Positions 46,472 through 57,911 of a DNA stretch of 64,000 nt are shown in pieces (within the stretch, counting starts at the first letter, position 1; each line of letters begins with the position of its first letter). The position numbers and the translations under genes were made by a program. Below the pieces are notes generated by a model. The model had not been told where the DNA came from, did no database searches, and saw only the letters and a program-made list of their open reading frames with translations. The DNA is from Hermodice carunculata (lineage: Eukaryota; Annelida; Polychaeta; Eunicida; Amphinomidae), in contig OZ026622.1 of NCBI GenBank assembly GCA_964020975.1, positions 82,989,365 to 83,053,364 of the forward strand, in the 5' to 3' direction.

Positions 46472-46699
46472 ACTAAGACTGTTGTAGGAAATGGTTATTT
46501 TTATACAATCTATGAAAAGATTGACTCTAAGTGGAGGTTTCTGCATTCCTTCTCCTAATTGTTACGAGATGCAGAGCAACACATGTGTAAAATGAAGGTA
46601 AACACCATGTGAATAATATGCTGAGACCATATTGTAAAATCATCTTTGTGTATTATGAAATGAAAAGGCAATAAGAAATTATTAAAAAAAACAAAAAAA

Positions 46700-46712
46700 A
46701 ACTTTCATTTTA
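46700..46712 (+). repeat. Right 13-bp target-site duplication of LINE D
   Basis: AACTTTCATTTTA follows the A-rich tail and matches 43878-43890 exactly. Confidence 0.88.
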
Positions 46713-47310
46713 GTATCAGTAGATGCACATATAGTATAAGCCAATGAATTGAAGTGGATTGACACTTCTGTTTATAATACATGTAGTTTTGAAGATATTC
46801 AACATTTAAATTTTTAAGTATCCCCAATTCAGTTAGCGTTCTAATTTCATCAAATGTGCCCATAGTACAAACTTCTGAGGAAAAGATAGATTGACAGTTT
46901 TATGCATAAAGCATTTGTAGACATTCATTGGAGACACAGTTCGGACTGCAGAATAAGGTAATGACTACTAGGAAGTGGTTCTGGGCGAAAAGACACCAAT
47001 ACAATTCGATATACGCATATATGTTTTTCTGTCATTGGATTTGCAAACAGAACAAACCCACATAATGGAATGTATGCTAGTAGTAGACATATTTCCATTT
47101 TCAAAAATCATGAATGTCCGCTAAATTATAATAAGATATAGGTCATTTCAACTGGTACTGGTACAGTTATCAGTGTGGTATACATGCAGTTGAAGGACAT
47201 ATGCAAAACTTGTAGCATCTGAAAATGTGCTAATCAAAGACATATCACATTTTAAATCTTGAATAACATCAACAGTAATTACTCAGACACACAATTCCAG
47301 TTTACTTATA
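46713..47310 (+). repeat. Continuation of the 145-bp core family and 60-bp dispersed repeat
   Basis: Sequence resumes the array split by LINE D (AGTTTTGAAGATATTCAACA). At 46930-46992 lies the third copy of the GACTACTAGGAAGTGGTTCT repeat seen at 12752 (inverted) and 31640. Confidence 0.65.
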
Positions 47311-47350
47311 CAGTGAAACCTCTCTGCAATGGGTACCCTTGGGACCAGAG
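47311..47350 (+). mobile_element. TA-flanked MITE, left end only
   Basis: TACAGTGAAACCTCTCTGCA is a left terminal repeat of the mariner-type MITEs. No matching right end follows, and the sequence passes into a GAAAGAAAGAAG stretch and a CTGGGTTTGCACCCAG palindrome (about 47426). Confidence 0.55.
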
Positions 47351-49346
47351 ACAAAGTGGCACCCAGACATAAAGAAAGAAAGAAAGAAGGAAAGAAAACA
47401 AAGAATTTTTGGAAAAGAAAATGTCTGGGTTTGCACCCAGACAGAATGAGGCCTTTCTTGACTGAGAGAAGAGAAAAACATGATGGCCAAGTCAAGTTGC
47501 TACTGTACTAACAGTACTTGCCCACACCTTTTGCATAAATTTCAATTTGAACAAAAAATTGATTTTGTGAAAATTGTGCAGACAAGTGAACAATGTAACC
47601 TTGGTTCTTACACTGCAACATGTAATAGTGTACGATTTATAAACAATACAGGGGAGATTCTTTTTTCAAGTGCGGTTGAACGAGTTTGATGTCTATGAAT
47701 TTGATTTTGCCATGTCTGTCATATTTCCTGCAGTGGGTGATTAAAGAAAAAAAGAGAAGACAGGAAGTGGAAGGGACCATCTGTATATGTAGCTATAGTG
47801 TCATGCACGTGCCCTGGAGATACCAGCCAACTGAGCAGGTTGCGGTTCTTGGTGTGTGTGACTGTGTGTGTTCATAAGGGAGAGACCTGATCCTTGTCTG
47901 ACTGGAAAACAGTTCAGTTGTGGTATGTGCATGATACTCATTCACACACAGGGCCGATGTGTACATTGCTGTAACAAAGTACAGCGAGAAACTCCGTGAT
48001 TGGGGAAAAATTCAAAGAAGTTAACTTAAAAAAACTGCTGATGTGCTAAAATCTGAAAGCTGTGTGCTTGCTAACTGGGTTGTCATGTCCTGAGGCTGCT
48101 AAGATACAGACTCAAACTAGCCAAATCAGCGTATCAGCTGAAAGTGCTGAGTCAGTTCAGTCTTGTATTTAGATCACAGGTCACTTGATATTTACAGCAT
48201 TCTGTCCAGAAACCACAGAGCATCAAATTCACTAGAGGACTTATACATGAGTTAAAGTATAGGTAAAGTGTGGTCAAATTTAAAGCTTTATATAGAATTG
48301 TTTTGTTTGCGAGTTTGTGGCTTATAAATGTATTGTGACACAGGCTCAGGAAGGTAAAAAACGAGATGCATGACTCTGGTTACCAAGGTAACTTTACAAG
48401 TTGAGTTGAATATGCAAAGGTCACTTCCTGTGTTTAATGACCTTCTATGTAAATCTACATGTGGCCAGCAATGTTGAGGTAGCCACTTGGCTGTGCAGAC
48501 TGTCATTTCAGTTACTGCAGGCATGAAAGTAAAAGTCTGCTGCACTGGACATCGTCATTGGGTGAAAAATCATCCAGAGTGGATGGGTACAAGTGATACA
48601 AAGGTAGTGTGTAGTGGGAGACTGCAGGAGATCAGTTTCATTTTGATACCATGCTTTACATGGTAAGAAACTTAATTAAATAAATGATAAAGGTTAAATT
48701 TTTTACAGAAAGCACAGATGAACAGTATGATATTGTTTTTGCACTTTTTGCATTAAGCATGCAGGGATACCTTCCACTGGTTTACCCATAAATATGAGCG
48801 AAAATGACTGGGTAAAAGTCGGTATGGTTAGAGGCCTTTTTAGCATTAAAAAAGTTTGAGTTTTGAAGGTAACATTAAACTGCTTCTCAGCAACTGAACT
48901 GTTGAAAAACAGCTGACGCCTGGTCTATATACCCAATGGTAGCAATGTTACAATGTAAACCATATGCTATTGCTTACGGGAGTTTGTAGCTGACTGTGTG
49001 AATGGCAGTATAATCACGTAGTTAAAACTATTCTAGTTTTAATTGGGCAGGGGTTTCCCAGATAAGGATGGCCCAAGTAGGGGCTCCAGGAGTGTGCCTC
49101 ACATCCCTGTGTGAATTCTGTGCAGTTTATTATTTTGGAACTGTTTATACATGATCAGGAACGATGAACCTATGGGGAAGTGAGCTATTAAAGACAATGA
49201 AAATTTAGCATAAGACTGAGGAACTCGCTTCCCTATGATATTGAGGCCAAAAGGTTCAATTGAGCAAAGTTGGTGCATCCAGTGTTTTTTTAACTCCCTA
49301 GCAACCCATAAATAGGCCATCTCTCTCTCTCTGTCCCTCCCTTTTT
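47351..49346. other. Non-coding; one weak exon candidate
   Basis: ATATTTCCTGCAG at 47721-47733 is a good acceptor before an open stretch (WVIKEKKRRQEVEG...), but no strong donor or homology is seen. GTGTCTGGGTTTGCACCCAG-type sequence at 47420-47445 recurs at 43780-43803. Otherwise nothing is recognised. Confidence 0.4.
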
Positions 49347-50290
49347 AGCTCAGCTGACTTGTCAGTCAGCTGAGCTTATAGGATGGTCTGTCAGGCGTCC
49401 ACAGTTCACATTTTCTACTTCTTCTCCAAAAGTGTCAGCCAGATATACTTCAAACTTGGTGAGGATGTACCTTGGGTGGGTGTGTACCAGTTTGTTCAAG
49501 TGGTTACACTCTAGTGGTTTTGGCATTTTTTATGAACTTTTTTGTTCTTTTTGGGGGCAAATCTTAAAAAATCTTCTCTGAAACCACTCACCCAATTGCT
49601 TTGATATCACACAGGAACACTCCAAGGGACTTCTAGTTCTTAATTTGTTCACCAGGTGGTTCTGCAATTTTTTGCAAAGTTTTTATAAACTTTTTGTGTG
49701 TTTTTGCTATTTACCACTTCTCCAGAACCATTACTCAGATTAAGCTGAAACTTGGTGGATATGTTCATTGTGAAAGCGTCAAACAAAGATTGTCACTACG
49801 TGGCACTGCTGTGAATTCCTGAATTTTAACGATTTTTTTACTCGGTTACTTATCAGTAAATTCACCTTTCCTATTGATCACAATGCAAGTCAATGGACAT
49901 TCTAATGCTAATTTACATTTTGAACTTCTACGAAGACACTGTCAGTCAGATTGACTTCAAAGTTGATAGGAATGTAGTTTGGGTGGGTCTGTGCCAAGTT
50001 TGTTCAAATGGTCATGCTCCAGTAATTTTTGGATTTTCTATTTTTTTTCTTAAAATCTGTAAAAAAAAAGTTTTAATAGGAAAGTTAAATATGCAAGTTT
50101 CTTGTAATGGTTTGAACGTAAATAATTTTGGCCAGATTTCTGTCAAACTTGGTAGAGATCAACTTTTTATAAGCAACTACCTATTTTAAGCAAGTGGTCA
50201 TGCTCCAGTGATTTTTGGACCTTGACCTCATTCCCAAGGTCACAGAGCAACTGACATGAAATTTGCTGGGGGGGGGTTAAAAGACAAGGC
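49347..50290 (+). repeat. AGCTCAGCTGAC-family element, plus-strand copy with terminal hairpin
   Basis: It opens with a perfect 12-bp stem, AGCTCAGCTGAC (49347-49358) and GTCAGCTGAGCT (49365-49376), around a 6-base loop, then GATGGTCTGTC. Core units with CTTCTCCAAAAGTGTCAGCC, TCAAACTTGGTGAGGATGTA and CACCAGGTGGTTCTGCAATT are the complement of the 24.1-25.7-kb array. It ends in degenerate GGTCATGCTCCAGTGATTTT units. The ORF at 49893 reads repeat sequence. Confidence 0.78.
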
Positions 50291-51200
50291 TGATGGTCCA
50301 GAGGAAGAGTGTATTAACAGCACAAAATACTAAGCCCATAAAACCATATTCCATTCACTTGATAATACATGTATACGTCTATATGTATATAAGATACCAG
50401 AAGGGCCTCATAAAAATTCTGAGGAAAGTAGAAAATAGGAAGTTAATGTTGAATCACACACATCTATTGTGGCTTTCCAGTTTTGCAATGCTAGATCTAC
50501 CAGTTGACCAGTTTAATCATTGTAATAGTTGACATGTCTCTGTGTGCAGCTCTTCCCATATAATGCAGTCTGCTTGGTATCCAGTTACCAACTCTGGCTA
50601 CCTCAACATCATGATTGCATGCCTGAGTGATTTCATAGTATGGTGTGCCTTTGTTGCCAAGTCCAGTCGCTAAGCTTCCGTTACCTTTATGTACCCTAGT
50701 TCAGCAATCAGATGGGAAGCTTTGGGAAGTGAAGCCCAACATGCATGAATATTTCACAAAACCAATGAATTTCCATGTATTGACAGACAGCCTGGCAATC
50801 TTGATGGCCACAGTAGGCAAATAGATTTCAGCTGAGTATTAGTTGGGACTTTCATAGCAAGAGGAGGAATAGTTCCAAATAATAGGAAAGATGAAAATTT
50901 TGTGCTCAAAAACTGTCGCCTAGAGTGAGCTTTAAAACCAAAACAAGGTATTCTCAAGTGTAGGGTAGGCAGCATGTACATGAAGGTAGTGCACATTCAT
51001 ATGTACGTAGGGCTTGTCCAAACTGCATCCTGTTTCAGTGCAGTATGGTCCCAAGAATGGGATAAAATCTACTGACTGTGACCCATTGTGAAAAAGAATG
51101 ATGTCATGCTTTTTAATGTCTGGCCAAGGTCCTGTTCAACAGTTAAGTTATTTATTCATGACACATTTTAAATGTGGCAGTGTCATTTTGCATCAAACAC
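50291..51200. other. Non-coding, nothing recognised
   Basis: No supported gene between two repeat elements. Confidence 0.5.
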
Positions 51201-51907
51201 TTTTTAGCGCACCTGACTTGTCATTCGGCTGAGCTCCTATGATGGTCCATCATGCATCATCCATCTGTCCTCAATTTACATTCTCAGCTTCTTCTCCAAA
51301 ACCATCAGCCAAATCCACTGCAAACTTGGTAGCGATGTACTTTGGGTGGGTCTTTACCAAGTTTATTCAAATTGTTATGGTCCCATGCTTTTTGGCTTTT
51401 CTGATTTTGCTTTCCTTTTCTGACAAAATTTGTAAGCATTTCTTAAACCGCAGGACGTGTTACTTTGAAATTGCATAGAAACGCTCATGGGGCTCCCTAG
51501 ATCTTATTTTTTCAAGAGATGGGGCTGCCTTTTTTTTCAAGTTTTTGTGGGGTAAAGCTGTTGTCAAGTTTTTCTCTAAAACTGTTACTTACATTGTTTT
51601 GAAACTTGGTGGAAATCAAATGTAGCTTGTGAAATGGTCGAACTTAATTGTTCAGTAGGTGATGCTTCTCCAGATCCCTTATTTATTTTATTTATTTATT
51701 TTTTTTCAATTTGGGTACTTGTCCATTAATGCATGCATTCCTACTGATTAGCATGTTTAATTCAATGGGGATTGCAATGGCAACTCACATTTTGGCCTTC
51801 TTCACAAAAGCCCAAACCAAATTCAATGCAGACTTGGTATCTTGGTGGGAATATACTTTGAGTGGGTGGCAACCTTTTTTTCTAAGTGATCATGATCTAT
51901 TGGTTTT

Positions 51908-51942
<35 letters not shown>

Positions 51943-52010
51943 CTTATGGTAAAATCTTCAAAAATCTTCCCCAAAACTGCTTGGCCAATATAAGTCATGC
52001 ATATTGCTTT
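51201..52010 (+). repeat. AGCTCAGCTGAC-family element, second plus-strand copy
   Basis: It begins TTTTTAGCGCACCTGACTTG (decayed hairpin 51206-51235), followed by GATGGTCCATCATGCATC and CAAACTTGGTAGCGATGTAC. It is more diverged than the 49.3-kb copy. It contains a short (TA)n tract at about 51921-51942. Confidence 0.65.
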
Positions 52011-52640
52011 GCTTTCCCGCCACAACTGCATACCTGGTTGTCTTAGTAACCATAGTCTCACCTGGCGAGATACCAGTCGCTGCCTGTACCGGGAAATGGG
52101 ATATTATTAATATATTGGAAATAAAGAATACTTAGTGCAGGCATTTCATGGGCATTTCTTGTTATGGTTATAACTTAAATAATTGCGACCAGATTTGTGC
52201 CAAACTTGGTAGGGATGTACCTTTAATAAGTGTCTACATATTTTGTGCAAAACCCATAAACTGGAGTTGGAATGGCACCTCTACCTATAATAGTTTTGAA
52301 GCTATTTAAGATTTAAATTTTGTATAGTTACCTAATTTGCATATCTAAAATCCTACAACTTTGGGTTATGGTCCATGAGATGTGGCTTTGCCACAAACCG
52401 GTAAAGTGAAGTTGGAATGGCATCTATATCTATAATAGTTTTGGGGATATTCAACTTTTGAAATTTGCAATGCCCTAATTAGCATAATTCAAAATTCTAC
52501 AGCTTTCATTTACTGTCCATTATATTGGCAGGTGTCACAAACTTATACATGCACATTGAAAATTTGTGTTCATTTGCAAATGTTTGGAAGATATTGGGCT
52601 TTTAAAATTCTAAATGCCCCTAATTTGCATAATTTTAAAA
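52011..52640 (+). repeat. 145-bp core family (second locus)
   Basis: 52015-52140 matches 42340-42480. Core units marked by TAGTTTTGAAGCTAT (52291), TAGTTTTGGGGATAT (52436) and TGTTTGGAAGATAT (52581) have an exact 145-base spacing. The homologous family is at 43.1-43.9 kb. Confidence 0.82.
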
Positions 52641-52783
52641 ATCATGACTAATCCAAGCGATATGCACAATTTCACTGGTAGGTCTGTCACCATGGCAGTG
52701 TTGGTGGTTTTTGGAATAAAAGTGTTCAAGAAAAACTCCGGACAAATTTGGGTACCATGGAAAGAAAGAGAAAAGGGAGAGAG

Positions 52784-53006
<223 letters not shown>

Positions 53007-53224
53007 CTGCTTGACCATATCCACGCAGACCTGTGACATTTTGAACGTAGCGGACCCTGCTGGAGTTCTATGCCTCCACTTTCTGCCAAAAATACACAAG
53101 GAGGTCATACCCCCTCCAGGCCAACCAGGTTTGAGCACAAATATATGCCCAACAGAAAGAATTTTTCAGGATTTGTAGATTTCTTTCCTCCTTCATTATT
53201 AACAAAATAGAATCCTGAGCACCC

Positions 53225-53530
53225 TTGCCACAAAATTCCCATGTGGTAACCATTGATGTGTCAGTGTTGTACACCAATATTCCTGAAGGCCTGAAAGCCA
53301 TGGCTTGTGCCCTAATAGACAACAGAGAACCTACACAAAAGCCATGCAACTCCGAACTTATCCAATTATTGAGATTAGCTCTGACTTGTGATTTTGAGTT
53401 CCATGGGATCCATTATCTAGAAGTATCAGGCAATGCTATGGGCAGCAAATGTGCCCCATCATATGCAAATATTTTCATGTCAGATCTGGAGCAGTCCGTG
53501 CTCCAGAGATTCCCATCACAACCACTATAA
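53225..53530 (+). pseudogene. Penelope-like RT fragment
   Basis: This 101-codon stretch is the best-kept part of the fossil and carries the RT palm signature of Penelope-like elements (IDVSVLYTNIPEG, then GNAMGSKCAPSYANIFM). It is part of a decayed retroelement and has no expected function. Confidence 0.8.
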
Positions 53531-53729
53531 TGGTACAGATTTATTTATCATATTTCTTGCTTATGGACACACAGGGAAACTGATTTGGCAGCCTTTATGG
53601 CTCACGTAAAGAATAGCCACAACACCACGAAGCACGTGGTACACTTTTATGGCGCTTTACACAGAAAACAGGACTTTGCTCCAATCATGTCCTTATGCTC
53701 ACTAGGTATCTTATTTGAGATGAGTGAAA

Positions 53730-54295
53730 ATAAATAAAACTCTTTGAGTAGTAAGAAATTGAATTTTAATTGCTTAATTAAAAAACTTTAAATTTTACCT
53801 TTTGTTTTGCACAAAAACAAAAAATAAAGTCGCACAAGTACCAAAATGGGAAACATTACTTTCTTATGAAACCGTAACCTTCTGGCAGCAAAACTTTCTA
53901 AAAAAAAATTGGGATAAGGGTTTTAGTTCAAAACTTGCAGGATGTTTAAATAGCCATAAAATCAGAACTAAGCCTTTTTTCAAAAAATTTAAATGTGGTT
54001 TTGGAGGGCATTGTTTATTGTGTCATTTGACGCTATAAACTAAATCTGATTGTAATTTTTTACAGCATACAAAATTAAAGGATTTAAATTAAAATTAAAT
54101 TCACAGTAGCCATACTAAAATTTTGAATTAAGCGCTGGAGTCAAGGTTGATGTTATGTTTTCTTTCAGAGAATATATACTTTTTAGGGTATCAGATGTTA
54201 ACCAGAGCCAGAAATTAAACATTATTTATACATGAAAGTCCTAACTTAGTGTACCATGCCCTTAAATTTACTATGGGATTTTCACACTCAGAAAT
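53730..54295 (+). mobile_element. AT-rich insert of unknown type within the Penelope fossil
   Basis: The flanking sequences belong to successive parts of the Penelope-like protein, whereas this approximately 560-bp AT-rich block does not. It has a weak inverted pair at its edges (GAGTGAAAAT on the left, ATTTTCACACTC on the right) and an open frame at 53802-54038 (WETLLSYETVTFWQQNF..., ending in a Cys-rich CGFGGHCLLCH). I do not recognise this frame. Confidence 0.45.
53802..54038 (+). CDS. Unrecognised small ORF in AT-rich insert
   Basis: 78 codons, rich in Lys and Phe, with two aromatic/hydrophobic helices possible (ETVTFWQQNFLKKNW) and a C-terminal CGFGGHCLLCH that contains a C-x2-C pair preceded by Cys and His. 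It has no recognised family. It starts at TTG rather than ATG and may be part of a longer ancestral protein carried by the insert. Equally it may be chance. Confidence 0.25.
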   Translation: MFCTKTKNKVAQVPKWETLLSYETVTFWQQNFLKKNWDKGFSSKLAGCLNSHKIRTKPFFKKFKCGFGGHCLLCHLTL

Positions 54296-54983
54296 ACACT
54301 TTTTTGGACACAAGAGTACGTTTAGGTGCCAAGCTAAAGTTATACACTACATGACACTACGCACCAAACCCATTGATTGACACAAATATCTTCCATTAGC
54401 AGTCAGCATACCCAGGACACAACATGGAAGAAGGACCATATAGTCATTTGCTGAGAGCAAAACGTATATACACTCAAAACTATGATTTTTGGGTAAATGC
54501 GGGAAAGAATCGTTCTTACTACAGGAAGAGGTGTGACCCTAGGCTCATTATCAGTAAATTAATGCTCTAAAGTGAGATGAAGAGGGCGGACTTCCTTGTT
54601 AATTAGCAACCACAACACATGCTCTTATTCTGAGAACAAACTATTCCTGGTTACTTGGTACAACCCAGCCCTCCGACCTCCGAGGACTATCATAAACAGA
54701 GAGTGGGGGAAAGTCATGGCTTCCAGACATGCAGGTTGTTGTTTGCCTCAGAAGAAACAAAACTGTGAAGGATGTTCTAACAAAGCGCATTCACATAGAG
54801 AATATCCCAAAACACTGCACACACCATCAGTTACAGGTGTCTCGGAACAACACCCCTGTGACACATCAAATTGCAAATATTGCTGCTTCATAATGTACTT
54901 GTACATCTCACAGGGTAAAGAGCACTAAAACCAAGTGTTCATACAGAACCCTGTCAGGTGGTATATGCAGGCACAACCTCATA

Positions 54984-55164
54984 TACAGTGAAAGTAGTTT
55001 TGAGAGACCACCCCTAGGACAAGCCAAAAAGTGGTCACATAAGGCAGGTGGTCTCTCAATAGAGGTATTACATGGATAAGATAGCGAAAGGAACAATGTA
55101 ATCATGGTCTGAAAAGGCAGGTGGTCTTTCAGCACAGTGGTCTCTCAAAACAGGTTTCACTGTA
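54984..55164. mobile_element. TA-flanked MITE inserted in the Penelope fossil
   Basis: The element at 54986-55162 (177 bp) has TA on both sides. Ends are CAGTGAAAGTAGTTTTGAGA and, inward from the right, CAGTGAAACCTGTTTTGAGA. It sits between two coding parts of the Penelope-like element, so it transposed after that element inserted. Confidence 0.87.
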
Positions 55165-55692
55165 CACATAATCACATGCCTAACCTGCAATAGACGGTAT
55201 GTAGGTCAAACCAGAATGCCCGAGAGACCGACTTCATGAACATCTTTATTACGTCACTACAAAAGATGTAAGTCAGCCTCTGGAACAGCACTTTGCACTC
55301 TCTGATCACCAAATTTTGAACTGATAGGTCCAAATATTGGAGCATATAAATACTCTGCCTGACTTCTGAAAAACCTTGCAACTCAGACGAGCTTGAGAAA
55401 AGTTTTAGATTCATCATCTGTGCACAACAGAGCAGTGCGTGTCTTGAATGTCATTGGTGGATAAGCTTACTAGCCTTGTCATATATGCATATGTTTTTAT
55501 TTCATCTTTTTTAACGTAATTAATGCACAGTGGGGTCCTGTCTGTGTGATACATTAACATTCCTTCGTGATAACTATTCTATGTACATCTCTTCAGCCTA
55601 CTACATGAAAAGTGAACTCATTGAACTTATCCCAACGCGTTGTGACGTCCTGTGATAATCAAGTCAATACGCATGTACAAAACCCATAATTC

Positions 55693-55921
55693 TTAACTCT
55701 TTCAGTGCCAAATTTTGGACTGAGTCAACAGCTTTTCTCGGTGTGCATTGTGCCCAATGCGTGCAGAGAAAAGCTGTTTGTAAACCTGGGATGTTCTCTC
55801 TGGAACTAGAGACATCCTGGCACTTGATTGAAAGGTCTTTTTACGAGGAATATGAATCTGGGATCCTTGTGATAATTCAGACAAGGTTGACTTAAGTGAC
55901 GCCCAACACTGGAAGAGTTTA
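55693..55921 (+). mobile_element. TTAA hairpin MITE inserted near the Penelope 3' end
   Basis: The element at 55697-55917 is flanked by TTAA and TTTA. Ends are CTCTTTCAGTGCCAAATT and, inward from the right, CTCTTCCAGTGTTGGG. The hairpin starts GTCAACAGCTTTTCTCGG (55726), with a TTGTGCCCAATG tip, and closes GAGAAAAGCTGTTTG. The tail GGCACTTGATTGAAAGGTC matches the 14343 copy. Confidence 0.85.
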
Positions 55922-56040
55922 TATGACCTGTGGGGAAAAAAACTGTATGTGGAGCCCCCTTTCCCTTGATGAAGACCCGGGTGGATCAAAACGTGGGGTT
56001 GAGGCTGCCACCTTAATAACCCCTCATTTCTTTTCGCGTT

Positions 56041-56779
56041 TCAGTCTTATTGGTCTTTCCCTGTGATTCATCATGTCCTGTAACAAATTTTTCAATTCTT
56101 GTGCCTATCAAAGTTTTAGTGCAGTAGGTTTTGAAAATCAGAAGACATTCTGACTATCACCCCATGTATTTCTAAGTGTTGAGAACACCATAGGTGCACT
56201 CATTCACACAAACTGACCCCAACAGGTGCTGTGGTTTTATATTTATATGGCGTGAATCATGGGCCAATAATGTGTTTTCAAACAGACTAACCTGTTTGTT
56301 ACAACATTGCCTTACGTGTCCACCCAGGCAGACTGGCCAGTTAGAATTGGACAGTGATCAACAGAATCGCGCAATATATGTATGTACTCATGTACCTGAA
56401 TTATGTTTAATAGAAACATAGTGTTATCATCCTCTTTTAATATAACGTACAGTTGTCCTCACTTCAGTAGCTGATGAACCAGGTGATTTTGGTGAAACCA
56501 GTCCTACTGTCCACAACATTTCAGCCTTGCTGAGTGTTAAGTATTGTATCACAACATGTATGATCCTCATCAACAAGTTCATTGTGTTGGGTAAATTCAC
56601 GATTCCAGTTTAGTATAAAGATAAAGGATGTTATGAGACGGGCAGCAAGTCAACATTGAAAATCACTTGTGCTGTCAACAAGTGGAACCAGACCAAAAAT
56701 GCTCCCCGGAAAATGTAGTTCCATGAAAAGTTTTGATTTCTTGCATATTATGGATTAATTTTGTTCATTCTTTGCATAG
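56041..56779. other. Non-coding, nothing recognised
   Basis: No gene is supported between the Penelope fossil and the next MITE. Confidence 0.5.
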
Positions 56780-56945
56780 TACAGTGAAACCTGTCTTGAA
56801 AGACCACCCCTAGGGATGATGAAATTGTGGTCTTTCAAGACAGGTGGTCTCATAGGAGGTACAAATAACAAGAAAAGTAATAAGCAAAGTATGTTGAAAA
56901 GTGGTCTTCCAAGACAGGTGGTCTCTCAAGACAGGGACCACTGTA
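56780..56945. mobile_element. TA-flanked MITE
   Basis: The element at 56782-56943 is bounded by TA. Ends are CAGTGAAACCTGTCTTGAAA and, inward from the right, CAGTGGTCCCTGTCTTGAGA. It aligns in reverse orientation with the 3590 copy over its whole length, including GGAGGTACAAATAACAAG. Confidence 0.86.
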
Positions 56946-57080
56946 GTACCTGTGTAAACCACTTCATTGTACCAAGCCTTGCCAGAGGTCAAGTGGCCAT
57001 CTTACAGTGGCAACTGAGTTTGGACAGACAATATGTTACAGAAGCTTCAAAGTTTAACATTTCTGTCACTCTGTGTCCAG

Positions 57081-57264
57081 TACAGTAAAACCTGTTTTGA
57101 GAGACCACCCCTAGGGCAGGCCAAAAAATGGTCCCGTAAAGCAGGTGGTCTCTCAATGAAGGTGAAATAACGGGAAAGATGACAAAGGGGACATGGTAAA
57201 GCTGGTCTGAAAATGCAGGTGGTCTCTTCTCACAGTGGTCTCTCAAAACAGGTTTCACTGGACT
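57081..57264. mobile_element. TA-flanked MITE
   Basis: The element at 57083-57262 has TA on the left and GA on the right. Ends are CAGTAAAACCTGTTTTGAGA and, inward from the right, CAGTGAAACCTGTTTTGAGA. It is closest to the 54986 and 27829 copies. Confidence 0.84.
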
Positions 57265-57858
57265 GGGTGAAAAATAAATGAGAGGAAAAGTTGCAGTTTG
57301 TGGAAGTTGATACATATGTCTGTGTGATATGCAAGGTGTTTTGCATTTCGTCATTTCTGCTACCTCTGCCTTGCAGACATTTCACTGCTCAGTACCCCTT
57401 ACATTGAATATGGCCAGGTTCTATCAGTGACCCCATATTTTATGTATTGCAGCCAGCTGGGTCACTTTTGTGTTGTAGTTTTTTTGTGGTGCATCACAAT
57501 CGCCTATGCATTTTTGCTAATAGGAGAAACACAAGACAGGTGTTGGCAGTCAGATTGACTATTGTCATTTGACTTTTGAGGAACATAAGGGCCTGGTTAC
57601 CAAAAAAAAAAAAAAGGTCTTTGTGTTGTAGGTTTATTTTCATTCATCAGGTATCATAGCTGTCAAAATCTCGTTTACTCACTATGTATACTTGCTTTGT
57701 CTTTTTTTGTTTGTTTTGTTTTGTTTTTGATTTTTGTCTCATCATATTTTGTGTGTTTTAGCTCATAATCTCTGATTTCCAACTGTTAGTCTCTTATTTG
57801 CTCATGTTTTGGGTATTGGAGCTCTTCATCTGATTTTGTTACATTGTGTATTTTGCAG
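57265..57858. other. Non-coding, intron-like
   Basis: T-rich sequence leading to a good splice acceptor (GTGTATTTTGCAG at 57846-57858). No gene is supported within it. Confidence 0.4.
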
Positions 57859-57911
57859 GTTACCACCAGACGGCAGCTGTTTAGACCAGCCGGTGACACA
57901 ATACTTCTTTG
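57859..57911 (+). CDS. Candidate 53-bp host exon
   Basis: A pyrimidine-rich acceptor ending TTTTGCAG is followed by 53 bases and a donor GTAGGT. The open phase starting at 57860 reads LPPDGSCLDQPVTQYFF, whose composition is unlike the surrounding repeats. The GC content is higher than either flank. The splice phase would leave one base at each end. It is too short to assign to a family. It is the best single hint of a host gene in the window, on the plus strand, but a chance match of splice consensus cannot be excluded. Confidence 0.33.

Larger units (their letters stand above)
43891..46699 (+). mobile_element. LINE D: 5'-truncated L1/Tx1-type retrotransposon
   Basis: The 2.8-kb insertion is bounded by 13-bp duplications (43878-43890 and 46700-46712) and ends in an A-rich tail (46681-46699). 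It encodes an L1/Tx1-type reverse transcriptase followed by the zf-RVT region. The endonuclease and ORF1 are missing and the first 150 bases are non-open, consistent with 5' truncation during target-primed reverse transcription. It landed inside a 145-bp core-repeat array. Confidence 0.92.
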
